Positions 1 through 7,063 of a stretch of DNA of 13,926 bases are shown here, in pieces. The DNA is from Nitrososphaerales archaeon TH526 (GTDB taxonomy: Archaea; Thermoproteota; Nitrososphaeria; Nitrososphaerales; Nitrososphaeraceae). Position 1 is the first letter of the stretch, and every line of letters starts with the position of its first letter. Where the stretch lies: positions 1 to 13,926 of the forward strand of contig JAATVR010000035.1 of NCBI GenBank assembly GCA_014523665.1. Direction: 5' to 3'. The position numbers and the translations under genes are program-made. Under the pieces are notes generated by a model that saw only the letters and a list, made by a program, of their open reading frames with translations, made no database searches and was not told where the DNA came from.

Positions 1-609
1 GAGCAAATTTACTTGGTTGATTTTCACAGACTAGCCATACCAATAGTTGTTATATTAGCAATAAGTGGTATCTTTAGTTTCTTTCTAGCCTACAACTTCT
101 ATCCTAAGAAGAATGTAAATGTAAATGTAGAGGGCATCTGTTATGAATTATTGGGATCAGCTTTTGACGAATACAAAAACTTGGAAACCCAAAGATCGGT
201 GAGGGCATTGCAGCTTCAATTGGGTGCTATCGAACCACCTAATGCTGCCATACCAATTAGCTTCAGTGGCACCAAAGATGGAATTATGGAATTTAGCTCC
301 AAATATGACATCAATATAACCAAGAATAATCAAATTGGGAATATTGATAAATATGTTGTAAATGGAATTGTAAATAAACTGTTCCTCAAACAAATATTAG
401 AAGATTTAAAAACTATCGATCCTAATCCTTTGAATAGGACCGTGCTTAGTACTGTAGGACTGCAGACTAACTCGTTTATAACCCAAGAAGAAGGTAGACA
501 AATTGCACAAAATATAGATGGTTTCATGCAGACAGGAATAAGGAAAATTGTAGAAAATGACAATACGAGTGATATAAATACTGCAGAATGTCGTATTAGC
601 ACTGGATAA
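1..609 (+). CDS. Membrane-anchored protein of unknown function, possibly 5'-partial
   Basis: The frame is open from the first base of the window to a TAA at 607-609. The first usable start inside the window is TTG at 13, which would give 198 residues, but the true start may lie upstream. One hydrophobic segment (about residues 7-29 from that TTG, with the run LAIPIVVILAISGIF) is followed by a Tyr-Pro-Lys-Lys stretch, which looks like an N-terminal membrane anchor or uncleaved signal. The remaining ~165 residues are soluble and would lie outside the cell if the anchor is oriented N-in. They carry a few Asn-X-Ser/Thr sites and only two cysteines. I do not recognise a domain. No promoter can be judged because the upstream region is outside the window. 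Confidence 0.7.
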   Translation, partial: EQIYLVDFHRLAIPIVVILAISGIFSFFLAYNFYPKKNVNVNVEGICYELLGSAFDEYKNLETQRSVRALQLQLGAIEPPNAAIPISFSGTKDGIMEFSSKYDINITKNNQIGNIDKYVVNGIVNKLFLKQILEDLKTIDPNPLNRTVLSTVGLQTNSFITQEEGRQIAQNIDGFMQTGIRKIVENDNTSDINTAECRISTG

Positions 610-978
610 GATTAATCATGAAATGGTTACTGATTGAAGTTCCTTCCAATGTTTTGCAATTCTTCAAAAATCTGTAGGTATTGTCTTCCCCTATGGCTTA
701 TTTCATAATATTGGTACGTAGGGATCAATTGTTGTATTTAGCTATTGACTCTGCGAAATGTAGGGGGAGGCTGCCGTGAAATGTAAAGATTTAGTGGATG
801 ATATGAAACAATGATCGCATCAAATTCTACTTGTGTGAATCAGAATTCTATATCATTATTGTTATGGCCTTGAATTGTCGATTCCATCAGAGATATTAAT
901 ATATTTTGATGAACTGAAGGATGTATTAATGTAGACAAAAGAATTACGCGAATTATTCACAAGATGCAAAGCTTATTC
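610..978. other. Gap with traces of broken reading frames
   Basis: No intact gene is supported here. A plus-strand frame from about 848 onward reads through residues such as LELSIPSEILIYFDELKDVL, hits TAG at 932-934, then continues with TKELRELFTRCKAYS into the next gene's promoter. Its amphipathic, Leu-rich composition resembles coding sequence, so it may be the remnant of a small regulatory protein, but no family can be named. A short ATG frame at 618 is stopped after 19 codons. Confidence 0.3.
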
Positions 979-988
979 TATATTTAAG
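979..988 (+). promoter_or_regulatory. TATA box of the coiled-coil gene
   Basis: TATATTTAAG is centred about 26 nt before position 1010. This predicts transcription starting a few bases before the ATG at 1018 and would exclude the alternative GTG at 1000, which lies only 12 nt past the box. Confidence 0.5.
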
Positions 989-1017
989 ATAAATAGGACG
1001 TGGGCGAAGAAAAGCGC

Positions 1018-1626
1018 ATGTTTGAGGAAGGAGAAGAAGGATCTATTATAACTGAAGAGATAGCGGATAAACCGTTAGAGGAAAGAGAGGTAGGACCTAC
1101 TTCAATTGATGTGACAGATGAACGGATTTCAACTATCGGAGCCCCTCCACCAGCAGAACAACAAGAAGAAGAAGTGCAAGAACAGAATAAACAAATAGAA
1201 CAGGCGCAAGAGGAATCCAAAATTAGCAAAATCAAACAGAAGAGGAGAATAACTTCTTATTTATCAAACATCTCAAAACAAGTAGAGAAGCAAGGAAATC
1301 AGATTAACAAGATGACATTAGTAATTCAATCTTTTCATAAAGAGAAGCAGAACAGAACAACAACAGGCTTAGGAATAGGCCAGTCACAAGCACAATTTGT
1401 GAAACAAATCCAATCTCAAATCAGTCAGCTGCAAAAACTAGTCATACAGATTCAAAATGATATTAGAAGGATAAGAACATCTTCTGTAACCGGAACAGGG
1501 GCATTTAGAAAACGATCTTCCTCTACTAATGTGAAACCAAGATCTAAGAAAACCAAGTCACTTAGAAAAGTTCAATCTGGAAAGCAGAAGCGTACGGCCA
1601 AAAATAGAATGAAGAAATTCAAGTGA
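1018..1626 (+). CDS. Charge-segregated coiled-coil protein, hypothetical
   Basis: 202 residues from ATG 1018. A GTG at 1000 is in frame, but the TATA box at 979-988 sits too close to it. Residues ~1-70 are very acidic (many Glu, Gln-rich around 47-65). The middle (~70-155) is Gln/Lys/Ile-rich with heptad-like spacing, including QIQSQISQLQKLVIQIQ, and probably forms coiled coil. The last ~40 residues are strongly basic and Ser/Lys/Arg-rich, ending KNRMKKFK. There is no signal peptide, membrane span or cysteine. The basic tail suggests binding to nucleic acid or to an acidic surface, with the coil for self-association; that is inference. No known family is recognised. It stands alone with its own promoter. 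Confidence 0.75.
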   Translation: MFEEGEEGSIITEEIADKPLEEREVGPTSIDVTDERISTIGAPPPAEQQEEEVQEQNKQIEQAQEESKISKIKQKRRITSYLSNISKQVEKQGNQINKMTLVIQSFHKEKQNRTTTGLGIGQSQAQFVKQIQSQISQLQKLVIQIQNDIRRIRTSSVTGTGAFRKRSSSTNVKPRSKKTKSLRKVQSGKQKRTAKNRMKKFK

Positions 1627-1864
1627 CAAGTACTATTTTCACGTTGCTCATGCACCGTTAAGTCAGGATCTAAGAAATGAGTACTTGATTTATTCGCTGC
1701 AGAAGAGCAATATCGCAAAATTATAAATCATAATACATTTTAGAAAACTACAATCCTAGTTTTTTAATTTCTATGGAAACTCTTGTGATCACGACATCAA
1801 AATGGATATTCGTCACCCATTCTAATTGCTATTTCAGATTTCGCATTGCCAATAACCGCTTTAG

Positions 1865-2180
1865 ATGGAACCACTAAGGCCTCATCTGATTGAAGAAAAG
1901 AGATGGCAAATTATGAATGACAGGATAAGAGGAAAACGGATCCTGGTAGTGGATTACGAACATGACCTTACCTTGTTTTAGAGGTTATCTTTAGAATTTT
2001 ATGGATTTGAGGTTAAATTAAAAAGTTTCAAAGCAGATAATTATGACCTAATTATTCTTGATATCTAAATGTCTGATATGAACCGATTTGAATTATACAA
2101 GGAGATAAAAAACGGATCCCGATGCTAAAGCTTGTTTTCTTACGGCTAGTCTACTGGGTAATAATCGATCCGTATACTAA
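1865..2180 (+). pseudogene. Decayed response regulator receiver domain (CheY-like)
   Basis: From ATG 1865 (or 1913) the frame reads RGKRILVVDYEHDLTLF, the beta-1 strand and acidic pocket of a receiver domain, then TAG at 1978-1980. It resumes with RLSLEFYGFEV, then DNYDLIILDI, which contains the phosphoacceptor Asp. TAA follows directly, then MSDMNRFELYKEIK. A one-base shift near 2115 moves to a frame reading DPDAKACFLTAS, the beta-4 end of the domain, before TAA at 2178-2180. About eight codons seem missing between FEV and DNYDL. Two nonsense codons, a frameshift and a deletion make it non-functional. Family identity comes from the order and spacing of these blocks. No partner histidine kinase is visible nearby. 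Confidence 0.8.
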
Positions 2181-2223
2181 TGCATAAATGTTCTATTAAA
2201 GAAGAGAATAATTCATTGGTCCC

Positions 2224-2238
2224 AAAAAAAAGAAAAAT
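2224..2238 (-). terminator. U-rich terminator after the sequon-rich secreted gene
   Basis: On the minus strand this is a TTTTTCTTTTTTTT tract starting about a dozen bases beyond the stop codon at 2250. U-rich tracts of this kind end transcription in archaea. Confidence 0.55.
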
Positions 2239-2249
2239 GAATAAACAAT

Positions 2250-2705
2250 CTACTTCGATTGGTTAGCTCCTCCAAATATGCCGCTAATCGTTTCACCTAT
2301 CTGTTCTAGTGGGCTTTTTTGAGTCTGATTACCTCCTGCTTCAGTCTGATTGGTTGCTTTTTGAGTCTGATTACCTCCTGCTTCAGTCTGATTATCAGTC
2401 ATATTAGTATCACTCGTTGACTGTTCTTTTTGTAATCCTTCTCCAACAGAGGTATCATTTTGACTTCCAATATTGGTCTCATTTCCGAGTACCGGTATAT
2501 TTCCCGCCGTCAGATTTTCAATTTCATTAGCACTTCCAATTTCTGTCGTCTGGTTTTGTTGCTGCTGCCCTTGTTGAGGTTGTGTTGATGTCGTATTACT
2601 CGTCTGGTTTTGTTGTCCGTACGAATGACCTAAGCCTGCAGAGACAAAGGTCATCACTCCTAAAGACAATGTCAAGGTTAATGTAATCAAAAATGTTTGA
2701 TTCAT
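2250..2705 (-). CDS. Secreted sequon-rich (probably N-glycosylated) low-complexity protein
   Basis: 151 residues from ATG 2705. Residues ~4-23 form a Sec-type signal peptide ending near VSA. The mature part is low complexity, rich in Asn, Gln, Thr, Gly and Ser, without cysteine or aromatic core. About a dozen Asn-X-Ser/Thr sites occur after the signal (for example N33, N37, N51, N64, N75, N83, N101, N105, N112, N119, N126, N148). A 14-residue unit is tandemly repeated at 105-118 and 119-132. The C-terminus (~133-151) has a short amphipathic stretch, LEQIGETISGIFGG. Archaea attach N-glycans at such sites outside the cell, so a surface or S-layer-associated glycoprotein is likely; no enzymatic role is suggested. 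A TATA box and a U-rich terminator frame it as a single-gene unit. Confidence 0.85.
   Translation of the reverse strand: MNQTFLITLTLTLSLGVMTFVSAGLGHSYGQQNQTSNTTSTQPQQGQQQQNQTTEIGSANEIENLTAGNIPVLGNETNIGSQNDTSVGEGLQKEQSTSDTNMTDNQTEAGGNQTQKATNQTEAGGNQTQKSPLEQIGETISGIFGGANQSK
2319..2393 (-). repeat. Two tandem 42-bp copies inside the secreted gene
   Basis: The segment gagtctgattacctcctgct and its flank occur at about 2319-2352 and again at 2361-2393, with a period of 42 bp (14 codons). They encode NQTEAGGNQTQK twice. Near identity at the DNA level points to recent slippage or unequal exchange. Confidence 0.85.
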
Positions 2706-2728
2706 TATTATAAATAGCCTAAAATACG

Positions 2729-2738
2729 ATTTAAATGT
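2729..2738 (-). promoter_or_regulatory. TATA box of the sequon-rich gene
   Basis: Minus-strand CATTTAAATC is centred ~26 nt before position 2707, so the mRNA should begin within a few bases of the ATG at 2705 (leaderless). Confidence 0.5.
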
Positions 2739-3118
2739 TGTATGTCAAGATAATTCAGTCAATAACACTCACGATACTTTTAGACCGTGTATTCCAATCC
2801 AATTTACTTTTAAGTCTTAGAACTGCCAGTCATATGCAAATGTAAGCGCAAATGCTAGATCTTGAACATGATACAATTAGAGATACCTTATCTAAACTTG
2901 ATGAGATAAAGTCAAATACGCACAGCCTAAAGTATGACTGATTCAGAATTGAGCAAAATTGAGCACTTCAACTTATAAATTACATGTCGTTATCTAATTA
3001 GTAAATAGACTTCTACATTTAGGCTCAAGTTAAAAATCATTCGCATCACAACAAATGTTTTGCTGTCTTTTTTTAGCAAAGATACTAATAGTATGCATGC
3101 GAATACTAGTATTATAAA
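2739..3118. other. Gap, mostly featureless
   Basis: A 29-codon plus-strand frame at 2852-2941 (starting MLDLEHDTIRDTLSKLDEIK) has helix-like composition and an in-frame TAA just upstream, at 2840-2842. It may be a broken small gene, but support is weak. A 10-bp near-repeat (aattgagca) occurs twice at 2946-2965. Nothing else was recognised. Confidence 0.3.
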
Positions 3119-3520
3119 ATGAACGATCCAGAGCAGCCGAAGGATATCGCTGATGGACAACACGATTTTCAATCGAGTGATACTAGCAAGAAATCGGAAC
3201 CATCCTATACAACAAATTTCAAAGATAAGATTGTAGGAAAAATAACTTCGACGACACTCGGTAAGGCAGACAGGAATGATATATCTCTTTCTGAGTCCAT
3301 TAGGTTATCAAATAATATTAGGGCAATACTAATGGGCTTATTTGCATTAATAGGATTCATTGTTCTAGTTTATGCCATATTTACCGCTAGTGTAAGTGTT
3401 GAATTAGCTCAGATCTCAACTAGTGTATTTATGGCAGCCTTCATTGCGGCCATAGTGGCGGCATTTACGTTATTTGGAGTAGTAGTGTATCAAATGCGTG
3501 GGGAGTATAGAACAAGATAA
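3119..3520 (+). CDS. Small two-helix membrane protein, hypothetical
   Basis: 133 residues from ATG 3119. The first ~65 residues are hydrophilic and probably disordered. They are followed by two hydrophobic helices at about 69-90 (LMGLFALIGFIVLVYAIF) and 100-124 (VFMAAFIAAIVAAFTLFGVV), then a short basic tail, RGEYRTR. With both ends charged and no signal peptide, a hairpin with cytoplasmic termini is likely. No domain is recognised. The start is an ATG immediately after an AT-rich stretch; no clear TATA box is seen at the expected distance. Confidence 0.65.
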   Translation: MNDPEQPKDIADGQHDFQSSDTSKKSEPSYTTNFKDKIVGKITSTTLGKADRNDISLSESIRLSNNIRAILMGLFALIGFIVLVYAIFTASVSVELAQISTSVFMAAFIAAIVAAFTLFGVVVYQMRGEYRTR

Positions 3521-3889
3521 CAATTGTCTACATATCTATCTTTGAAAAAACATATCTCGGCATGTAGCCCCCATTGCTTCTTTCTCCTTACTCTAATGCA
3601 CTCTTTCAAAGAAGGTTATTCGAAATGGAATTTGCCACTTACTGAGGATTCTGAAATGCGACTGGATGGAAAGTTCAGTTTATTCAAATTCACTTACGGT
3701 TCCTTTAGCTGAGACTTCAAAAAAAAATCTTCCAAAAATCTTTACCGCTAATACCTATCACTGGAACTGTTCCGGCCATTGTCTTGTTCGTTTCGAGCCA
3801 AGTTATGATTATATTTATAGTTGCTACATGACTTGGGATTATAATATGCTAGAAAACATTACGATTTTCATGCAGTAATGATCAAGAAA
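3521..3889. other. Gap with a possible membrane-protein remnant
   Basis: Plus-strand frames in this stretch have poor starts. One short frame (about 3715-3830) contains a strongly hydrophobic run, GTVPAIVLFVSSQVMIIFIV, ending at TGA, with a TAG just before it and no usable start. It could be the tail of a decayed membrane protein. Longer alternative frames at 3524 and 3666 are not convincing as proteins. Confidence 0.25.
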
Positions 3890-3891
3890 TT

Positions 3892-3900
3892 ATTTAAACT
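3892..3900 (+). promoter_or_regulatory. TATA box of the NRAMP-related gene
   Basis: ATTTAAACT is centred ~26 nt before position 3921. This supports a short leader and the TTG start at 3935. Confidence 0.45.
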
Positions 3901-3934
3901 TCGAGATATCTAATTATAGGGAATCTAAATTGAC

Positions 3935-5380
3935 TTGGATTGGTTTGCAAATAATACTTACAAGTTATACTCATACAATTATTATAAAGTAAGATTGACA
4001 AAGAAGAAATTTCGACATAGGCATGGACTTGACGACGAAGATGCGTCATTATCAAACTCCTCTATGTCGCCTCCCAATAGCAAATCCAGTGCGAAACCAA
4101 ATATCTTTCAGAGAGTCTTTAGGTTATTAGGACCGGGTCTTATAACTGGAGCCTCTGACGATGATCCAAGTGGAATTGCTACTTATTCACAGGCTGGCGC
4201 TAAGTTTGGTCTAGGAATGGTATGGCTGGTATTATTTCTCTATCCAATGATGCTGATTATTGAGGAGATGTGTGCTAGAATAGGACTTGTTACAGAGAAA
4301 GGTTTGGCATCTGCAATAAAGAAAAAATACTCAAAGAACTTTGTTATGCCACTCGTCACACTCCTTCTCATTGCCAATATAATAAACATAGGAGCAGATA
4401 TCGGTGCCATGTCAGCATCGATCAGATTGGTATTTCCAAACATTCCGTTCATTATTGCTACTTTCACTTTCGTTGGAGTTATCCTAGCTGCTGAAATCCT
4501 TATCCCATATAGAAAATACTCTAAGCTCCTAAAATATCTAACTCTTTCCTTGTTTGCATACATAATAACCGCAGTGATTGGTGGTGGAAATTGGTATGAG
4601 ATACTCCGTGCAACGTTGATTCCACACATTGAATTCAACTCTGATTTTGTCATGATGTTTGTTGCAATCTTTGGCATCACAATATCGCCGTACCTTTTTT
4701 TCTGGCAGACCTCAGAAGAAGTGGAAGAAGATGTGCAAAGTGGTAAGATTAAAGAAATCGGATAGGGCAAGCCGGCAATTACAAAATCTGAAATAAGACT
4801 TATGAGGTCTGATGTTGCGATTGGAATGGCTTTTTCTGTATCAATCATGTGGGCAATAATGGTGACAACTGCAGGTACCCTTCATGTCAATGGTCAGACA
4901 GATATACAGACTTCAGAACAAGCCGTTAAGGCACTAGAACCTCTTGTAAAGTCGTTTCCTTATGCGGGACAAATCTCACAAATGATTTTTGCATTAGGTA
5001 TAATTGGTACTGGACTATTAGCAATTCCTGTTCTTGCTGGATCTTCTGCTTACGCATTGGCAGATACACTTGGTTGGAAAGAAGGTCTAAACAAGAAGTT
5101 CAGACAGGCAAGACCATTTTATATTGTAATAGCTGTTTCGACAGTTATTGGTCTATTCAACAACTTTATCGGTATTGATCCCAAAGCCTTGGTATACACT
5201 GCAGTCATTAATGGTATTGTTGCTGTTCCAATACCTTATGCAATTTTGAAAATCTGTAACGACAATACGATTCTTGAAACTCGCACAAATGGTCGAATAT
5301 CAAATATAGTTGGATGGTCTACTTTCCTTATAATAGGAACATCTGTAGTGATCTTATTTCTAACCTGGAGCAGAAGCTAA
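3935..5380 (+). pseudogene. NRAMP-related divalent cation transporter with one in-frame TAG
   Basis: The frame runs from TTG 3935 (alternative TTG 3995) to TAA 5378-5380 and would encode ~480 residues. It is broken only by TAG at 4763-4765 (codon 277). Sequence on both sides is well preserved: TM1 carries GASDDDPSGIATYSQAGA (~72-89), TM6 reads ISPYLFFWQTSEEVEE (~250-265), and the part after the stop continues into further hydrophobic helices. In classical NRAMP transporters TM1 has Asp-Pro-Gly-Asn and TM6 a Met as metal ligands. Here Asn is replaced by Gly and the Met position by Ile, which recalls NRAMP-related magnesium transporters; the substrate is therefore inferred, not shown. With translation ending at codon 277 only the first six or so helices are made. 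An ATG at 4802 could start the second half separately. It could also be a sequencing error or a read-through stop. Confidence 0.85.
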
Positions 5381-5437
5381 TAGTGTGGAAATTAGAATAA
5401 AAAATGTTCCAGCTCAATATTGATGTCACTTGATTAC

Positions 5438-5662
5438 CTATTCCTGTTTTTCTAGTACCTCCATGCCTCCGAGCTTTCTTAGAATAGTCTTACTATCACA
5501 CATAGGATCATCATTATAAGTAGCGGGAGTTTCCCACTGATGGTTAATGCAACAGCTTTGTCTATTAGTAACGCCGCCTTTTATGATCTTATCCATGGTA
5601 TCGGGAGAATAAATATTCAGGCCCAAATCAAAATCACCTTTAACAAAATCGACTGATGTCAA
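5438..5662 (-). CDS. Open C-terminal frame of the cupredoxin locus, hypothetical
   Basis: 74 codons from TTG 5662, with TGA directly upstream in frame and no good start or promoter. It contains Cys-Cys (QSCCINHQW) and a later PMCDSKTILRKLGG. The lack of a proper start, and the frame that ends exactly where this one begins, suggest it is the tail of the broken gene rather than an independent gene. An internal ATG (MDKIIKGGV) could start a ~51-residue protein. No family is recognised. Confidence 0.35.
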   Translation of the reverse strand: MTSVDFVKGDFDLGLNIYSPDTMDKIIKGGVTNRQSCCINHQWETPATYNDDPMCDSKTILRKLGGMEVLEKQE

Positions 5663-5940
5663 TCATAAATGTATGGTCGGATTAGAACAGGAACGTGCCA
5701 TATTCCTCTACCTGTCAAGATACTACCGTCCAAAGCATCTCCAAATCCTTGAGCGCCTAGCATCGAATGAGCAAATTGTACAGTAATACTGAATTTTTCC
5801 TAGATCATCAAACGTAAACGAGAATATAGCTCCAGGACATAAAATGCCTAAATTAAAGATCTGTCCTGATCCTACGATATGATAATAATCTAAAGAAACT
5901 TGGCATTTAAACCTTCAATCGAGGATATGGATTTGATTTA
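5438..5940 (-). pseudogene. Frameshifted cupredoxin (plastocyanin-like) gene
   Basis: Reading the minus strand from ~5913, one frame gives a degenerate strand (FKCQVSLDYY), then HIVGSGQIFNLGILCPGA, then IFSFTFDDLGKIQYYCTI at ~5830-5773. This is the blue-copper pattern: His before V-x-S-G, F-x-x-G-[IL]-L-x-P-G, F-x-x-T-F, and the Cys ligand in YYC. A one-base insertion then moves to a second frame, HSMLGAQGFGDALDG and on to PVLIRPYIYD, where the second His and the Met ligand would lie, ending at TGA 5659-5661. A third frame follows directly to TAG at 5438 (VDFVKGDFDLGLNIYSPDT, then GGVTNRQSCCINHQWETP). Abutting protein-like segments in successive frames point to one decayed gene. The C-terminal extension is not recognised. 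Such proteins carry electrons or copper outside the cell. Confidence 0.7.
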
Positions 5941-6118
5941 TACCAATGAGACATTTAAAAGTCTAAAAGCCACTTACTTGTAAATAGTTAGTAGCAGCAT
6001 TGGAACCAAGTCCTGAATTTTCTTATTGAATGGTTTTCACCAGCTTTTGGCAAGAACGGGCATAGGATGTCCTAGAGACGATAAATGCATGGCAGACTAA
6101 GGGATCGCCTTCATTAGC

Positions 6119-6137
6119 TTTTTAAGTTATATAATTA
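6119..6137 (+). promoter_or_regulatory. TATA region of the P-II gene
   Basis: TTTTTAAGTTATATAATT contains two overlapping TATA candidates, centred near 6123 and 6132. They predict starts near 6149 or 6158, just before ATG 6163. Confidence 0.5.
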
Positions 6138-6162
6138 ATTGTAAATTGAGGATTGATTCTAC

Positions 6163-6504
6163 ATGAAAAAAATGGAAATAATAATCCCGCATAGAAAATT
6201 GAACGAAGTTAGTGAAATACTAAAAAGTGCTAATACAGGTGGAATGACTCATTACAAAGTTGCGGGGAGAGGAATCACGAAGGCAGAGGCTGTTGCTGTT
6301 GGAAGAGGTACCACCCAATACACCCCCGAATTTATTCCTAGGACCAAGGTTGAAGTTATAATCAAAGACGATCAGGTTGAAAATTTGATCAATAAACTAG
6401 TCGAAAGTTTTGGTGGTGATACTCTAGGCGGAAAGTTATTCATAACAGATGTACCCATTGTAGTAGATTTGTCTACCAACACCCGTGGAGAATCTGCAAT
6501 CTAA
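6163..6504 (+). CDS. P-II family nitrogen regulatory protein
   Basis: 113 residues, the usual P-II length, from ATG 6163. It aligns along its full length with GlnB/GlnK: the N-terminal strand KKMEIIIPHRKLNEV, MTHYKVAGRG (~28-37), the T-loop (~37-55), IPRTKVEVII (~58-67), the B-loop GGDTLGGKLF (~83-92), and the C-terminal TRGESAI. P-II trimers bind ATP/ADP and 2-oxoglutarate in the cytoplasm and control ammonium transport or assimilation enzymes through the T-loop. Counting with E. coli GlnB, the uridylylated Tyr51 position is Thr here, with a Tyr two residues later (Y53), so control by uridylylation is unlikely. No amt gene is adjacent, so its target cannot be read from context. It has its own TATA box and looks monocistronic. 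Confidence 0.93.
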   Translation: MKKMEIIIPHRKLNEVSEILKSANTGGMTHYKVAGRGITKAEAVAVGRGTTQYTPEFIPRTKVEVIIKDDQVENLINKLVESFGGDTLGGKLFITDVPIVVDLSTNTRGESAI

Positions 6505-6643
6505 ATCGATAGATACGACAGTGCTCAATAACCTTCATAGAAGCATTTCTGATATACTTTTGCGTTTTCAAGGAAGAGAAGAGGACAACACATAGGCTCA
6601 ACTGCCACACAGGTGTACATTATTCTTTGATACTTTTTCAACA
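6505..6643 (+). repeat. Diverged non-coding repeat, copy 1
   Basis: Starting just after the P-II stop codon, this stretch aligns in the same orientation with 10402-10537. The best block is CCAC(A/G)CA(G/A)GTGTACAT, then TGATACTTTT(T/C)CAACA. Weaker similarity extends left through AGGAA(G/A)AGAA and TAACCTT(C/T)ATAGAA. By eye it is roughly 70% identical over ~115 bp with small gaps. Neither copy lies in a gene. Function is unknown: an old duplication, a dispersed repeat family or a conserved small RNA are all possible. Confidence 0.6.
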
Positions 6644-6743
6644 CTTTGTCTCATCTATCCAAGTACGACTATCAACCACAACAGCAAAGATAATTTGAGC
6701 GTAATAGATATTCAAGTATATATTAGTACTCCAGTCCTAGTTA

Positions 6744-7037
6744 CTAGCCTAACTTTATTATTTCGTCCCATGTCCCAGTTGCAGACAGCATATAATATCT
6801 ACTGTGACTCCCATGTTCAAACTGTATTACGTCTCCAGCAGATATCTGAGATCCAAATAATTTGGTTAGAAACTGTAGAAAACTAGGCCCCGCTACGATG
6901 CTCTTGGATTCCTTTTCAAGGGGTTTATTATAAAATTTTAGTAAACCATTATCTAGACCTAATTCACTAATTGCCTCCACTAACTGGGAAAGATCCATGT
7001 CTGTTGAGTTTTTCTTGTATATTCGGAGTATAGCCAT
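6744..7037 (-). CDS. Small hypothetical protein
   Basis: 97 residues from ATG 7037, ending EIIKLG. Composition is that of a compact cytoplasmic protein: an amphipathic N-terminal half (MDLSQLVEAISELGLDNGLL), a central LEKESKSIVAGPSFLQFLTKLFG, and an aromatic C-terminal part (HGSHSRYYMLSATGTWDEI). There is no cysteine, signal peptide or membrane span. A well-placed TATA box at 7064-7073 predicts a very short leader, which supports this start and a real gene. I do not recognise the family. It faces the P-II gene, separated by the non-coding repeat, so the two genes converge. Confidence 0.75.
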   Translation of the reverse strand: MAILRIYKKNSTDMDLSQLVEAISELGLDNGLLKFYNKPLEKESKSIVAGPSFLQFLTKLFGSQISAGDVIQFEHGSHSRYYMLSATGTWDEIIKLG

Positions 7038-7063
7038 TTCTCAGTAATATCTTCGGCATTCAT

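Noticed and set aside
3524..3878. Two overlapping plus-strand frames (62 and 70 codons)
   Set aside because: Poor starts, no promoter, unusual composition and no family resemblance; treated as gap sequence.
4763..4765. TAG as a pyrrolysine codon
   Set aside because: No pylT/pylS or related sequence is visible, and the flanking protein is a transporter not known to contain pyrrolysine; a nonsense mutation is simpler.
4240..4848. 202-codon minus-strand frame
   Set aside because: It is antisense to the NRAMP-related gene, which has clear family motifs.
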